Below are positions 22,462 through 22,518 of a DNA stretch of 22,518 nt, in pieces. The translations under genes and the position numbers were made by a program. Within the stretch, counting starts at the first letter, position 1; every line of letters starts with the position of its first letter. The stretch comes from an uncultured Collinsella sp. (GTDB lineage: Bacteria > Actinomycetota > Coriobacteriia > Coriobacteriales > Coriobacteriaceae), in assembly GCA_900543845.1 (NCBI GenBank), contig UQTD01000030.1, forward strand, positions 1-22,518. Reading direction: 5' to 3'. A model generated the notes under the pieces. The model was not told where the DNA came from, did no database searches, and saw nothing but the letters and a program-made list of their open reading frames with translations.

Positions 22462-22518
22462 GGCCGACGCTGCGCGGGCCGCATTTGGACAATCTGACGT
22501 TCAACTTCAAGGGCGCGA

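Noticed and set aside
21192..22484. 430-codon minus-strand frame opposite queA
   Set aside because: The composition is that of an antisense shadow, rich in His, Arg and Val, while queA on the plus strand is fully conserved.

Overview
This is a GC-rich window from a bacterial chromosome. The gene content points to an anaerobic gut actinobacterium of the Coriobacteriia, most likely Collinsella or a close relative. That is inference from the mix: Firmicutes-like metabolic enzymes (class III fructose-bisphosphatase, C69 dipeptidase, QueH) in high-GC coding DNA, together with large secreted proteins carrying DUF4430 and InlB-type repeats. No rRNA, tRNA, CRISPR array, phage or insertion-sequence transposase is visible.

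Layout. 1-860: folD with an unusual active site. 897-1126: an AT-rich element with 36-bp terminal inverted repeats and an internal hairpin. 1214-2737: a C69 dipeptidase with its own terminator. 2886-5074: a small phasin-like protein followed 8 nt later by an ABC1/UbiB-type kinase with a two-helix membrane anchor. 5145-5296: a second, unrelated inverted-repeat element. 5388-10112: a promoter, a cobalamin riboswitch and two genes for surface proteins with transcobalamin-like (DUF4430) domains. 10149-10629: a regular array of about seven 46-bp palindromes at 62-bp spacing, lying between two convergent terminators. 10707-13724 (minus strand): class III fructose-bisphosphatase followed by two GtrA-like membrane proteins. 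14045-14935: a DegV lipid-binding protein. 15018-16109 (minus): a TIM-barrel protein of unknown function. 16301-16471: a 56-residue membrane peptide. 16496-19809 (minus): a divergent MetRS-like synthetase and an RsmB/RsmF-like RNA m5C methyltransferase. 19942-20511: a DUF3267 membrane protein with HExxH. 20576-22433: queH and queA, the last two steps of queuosine synthesis.

The most striking unit is the riboswitch-controlled pair. The first protein carries three transcobalamin-C-terminal-like domains, a PQQ-type beta-propeller and an InlB repeat. The second is a membrane-tethered protein with one more such domain. A B12 riboswitch upstream suggests that both act in capture of corrinoids at the cell surface of a Gram-positive bacterium. 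Two of the DUF4430 domains are identical at DNA level over 358 bp, which indicates a very recent duplication or gene conversion. The tandem palindrome array just downstream is the second unexplained structure.
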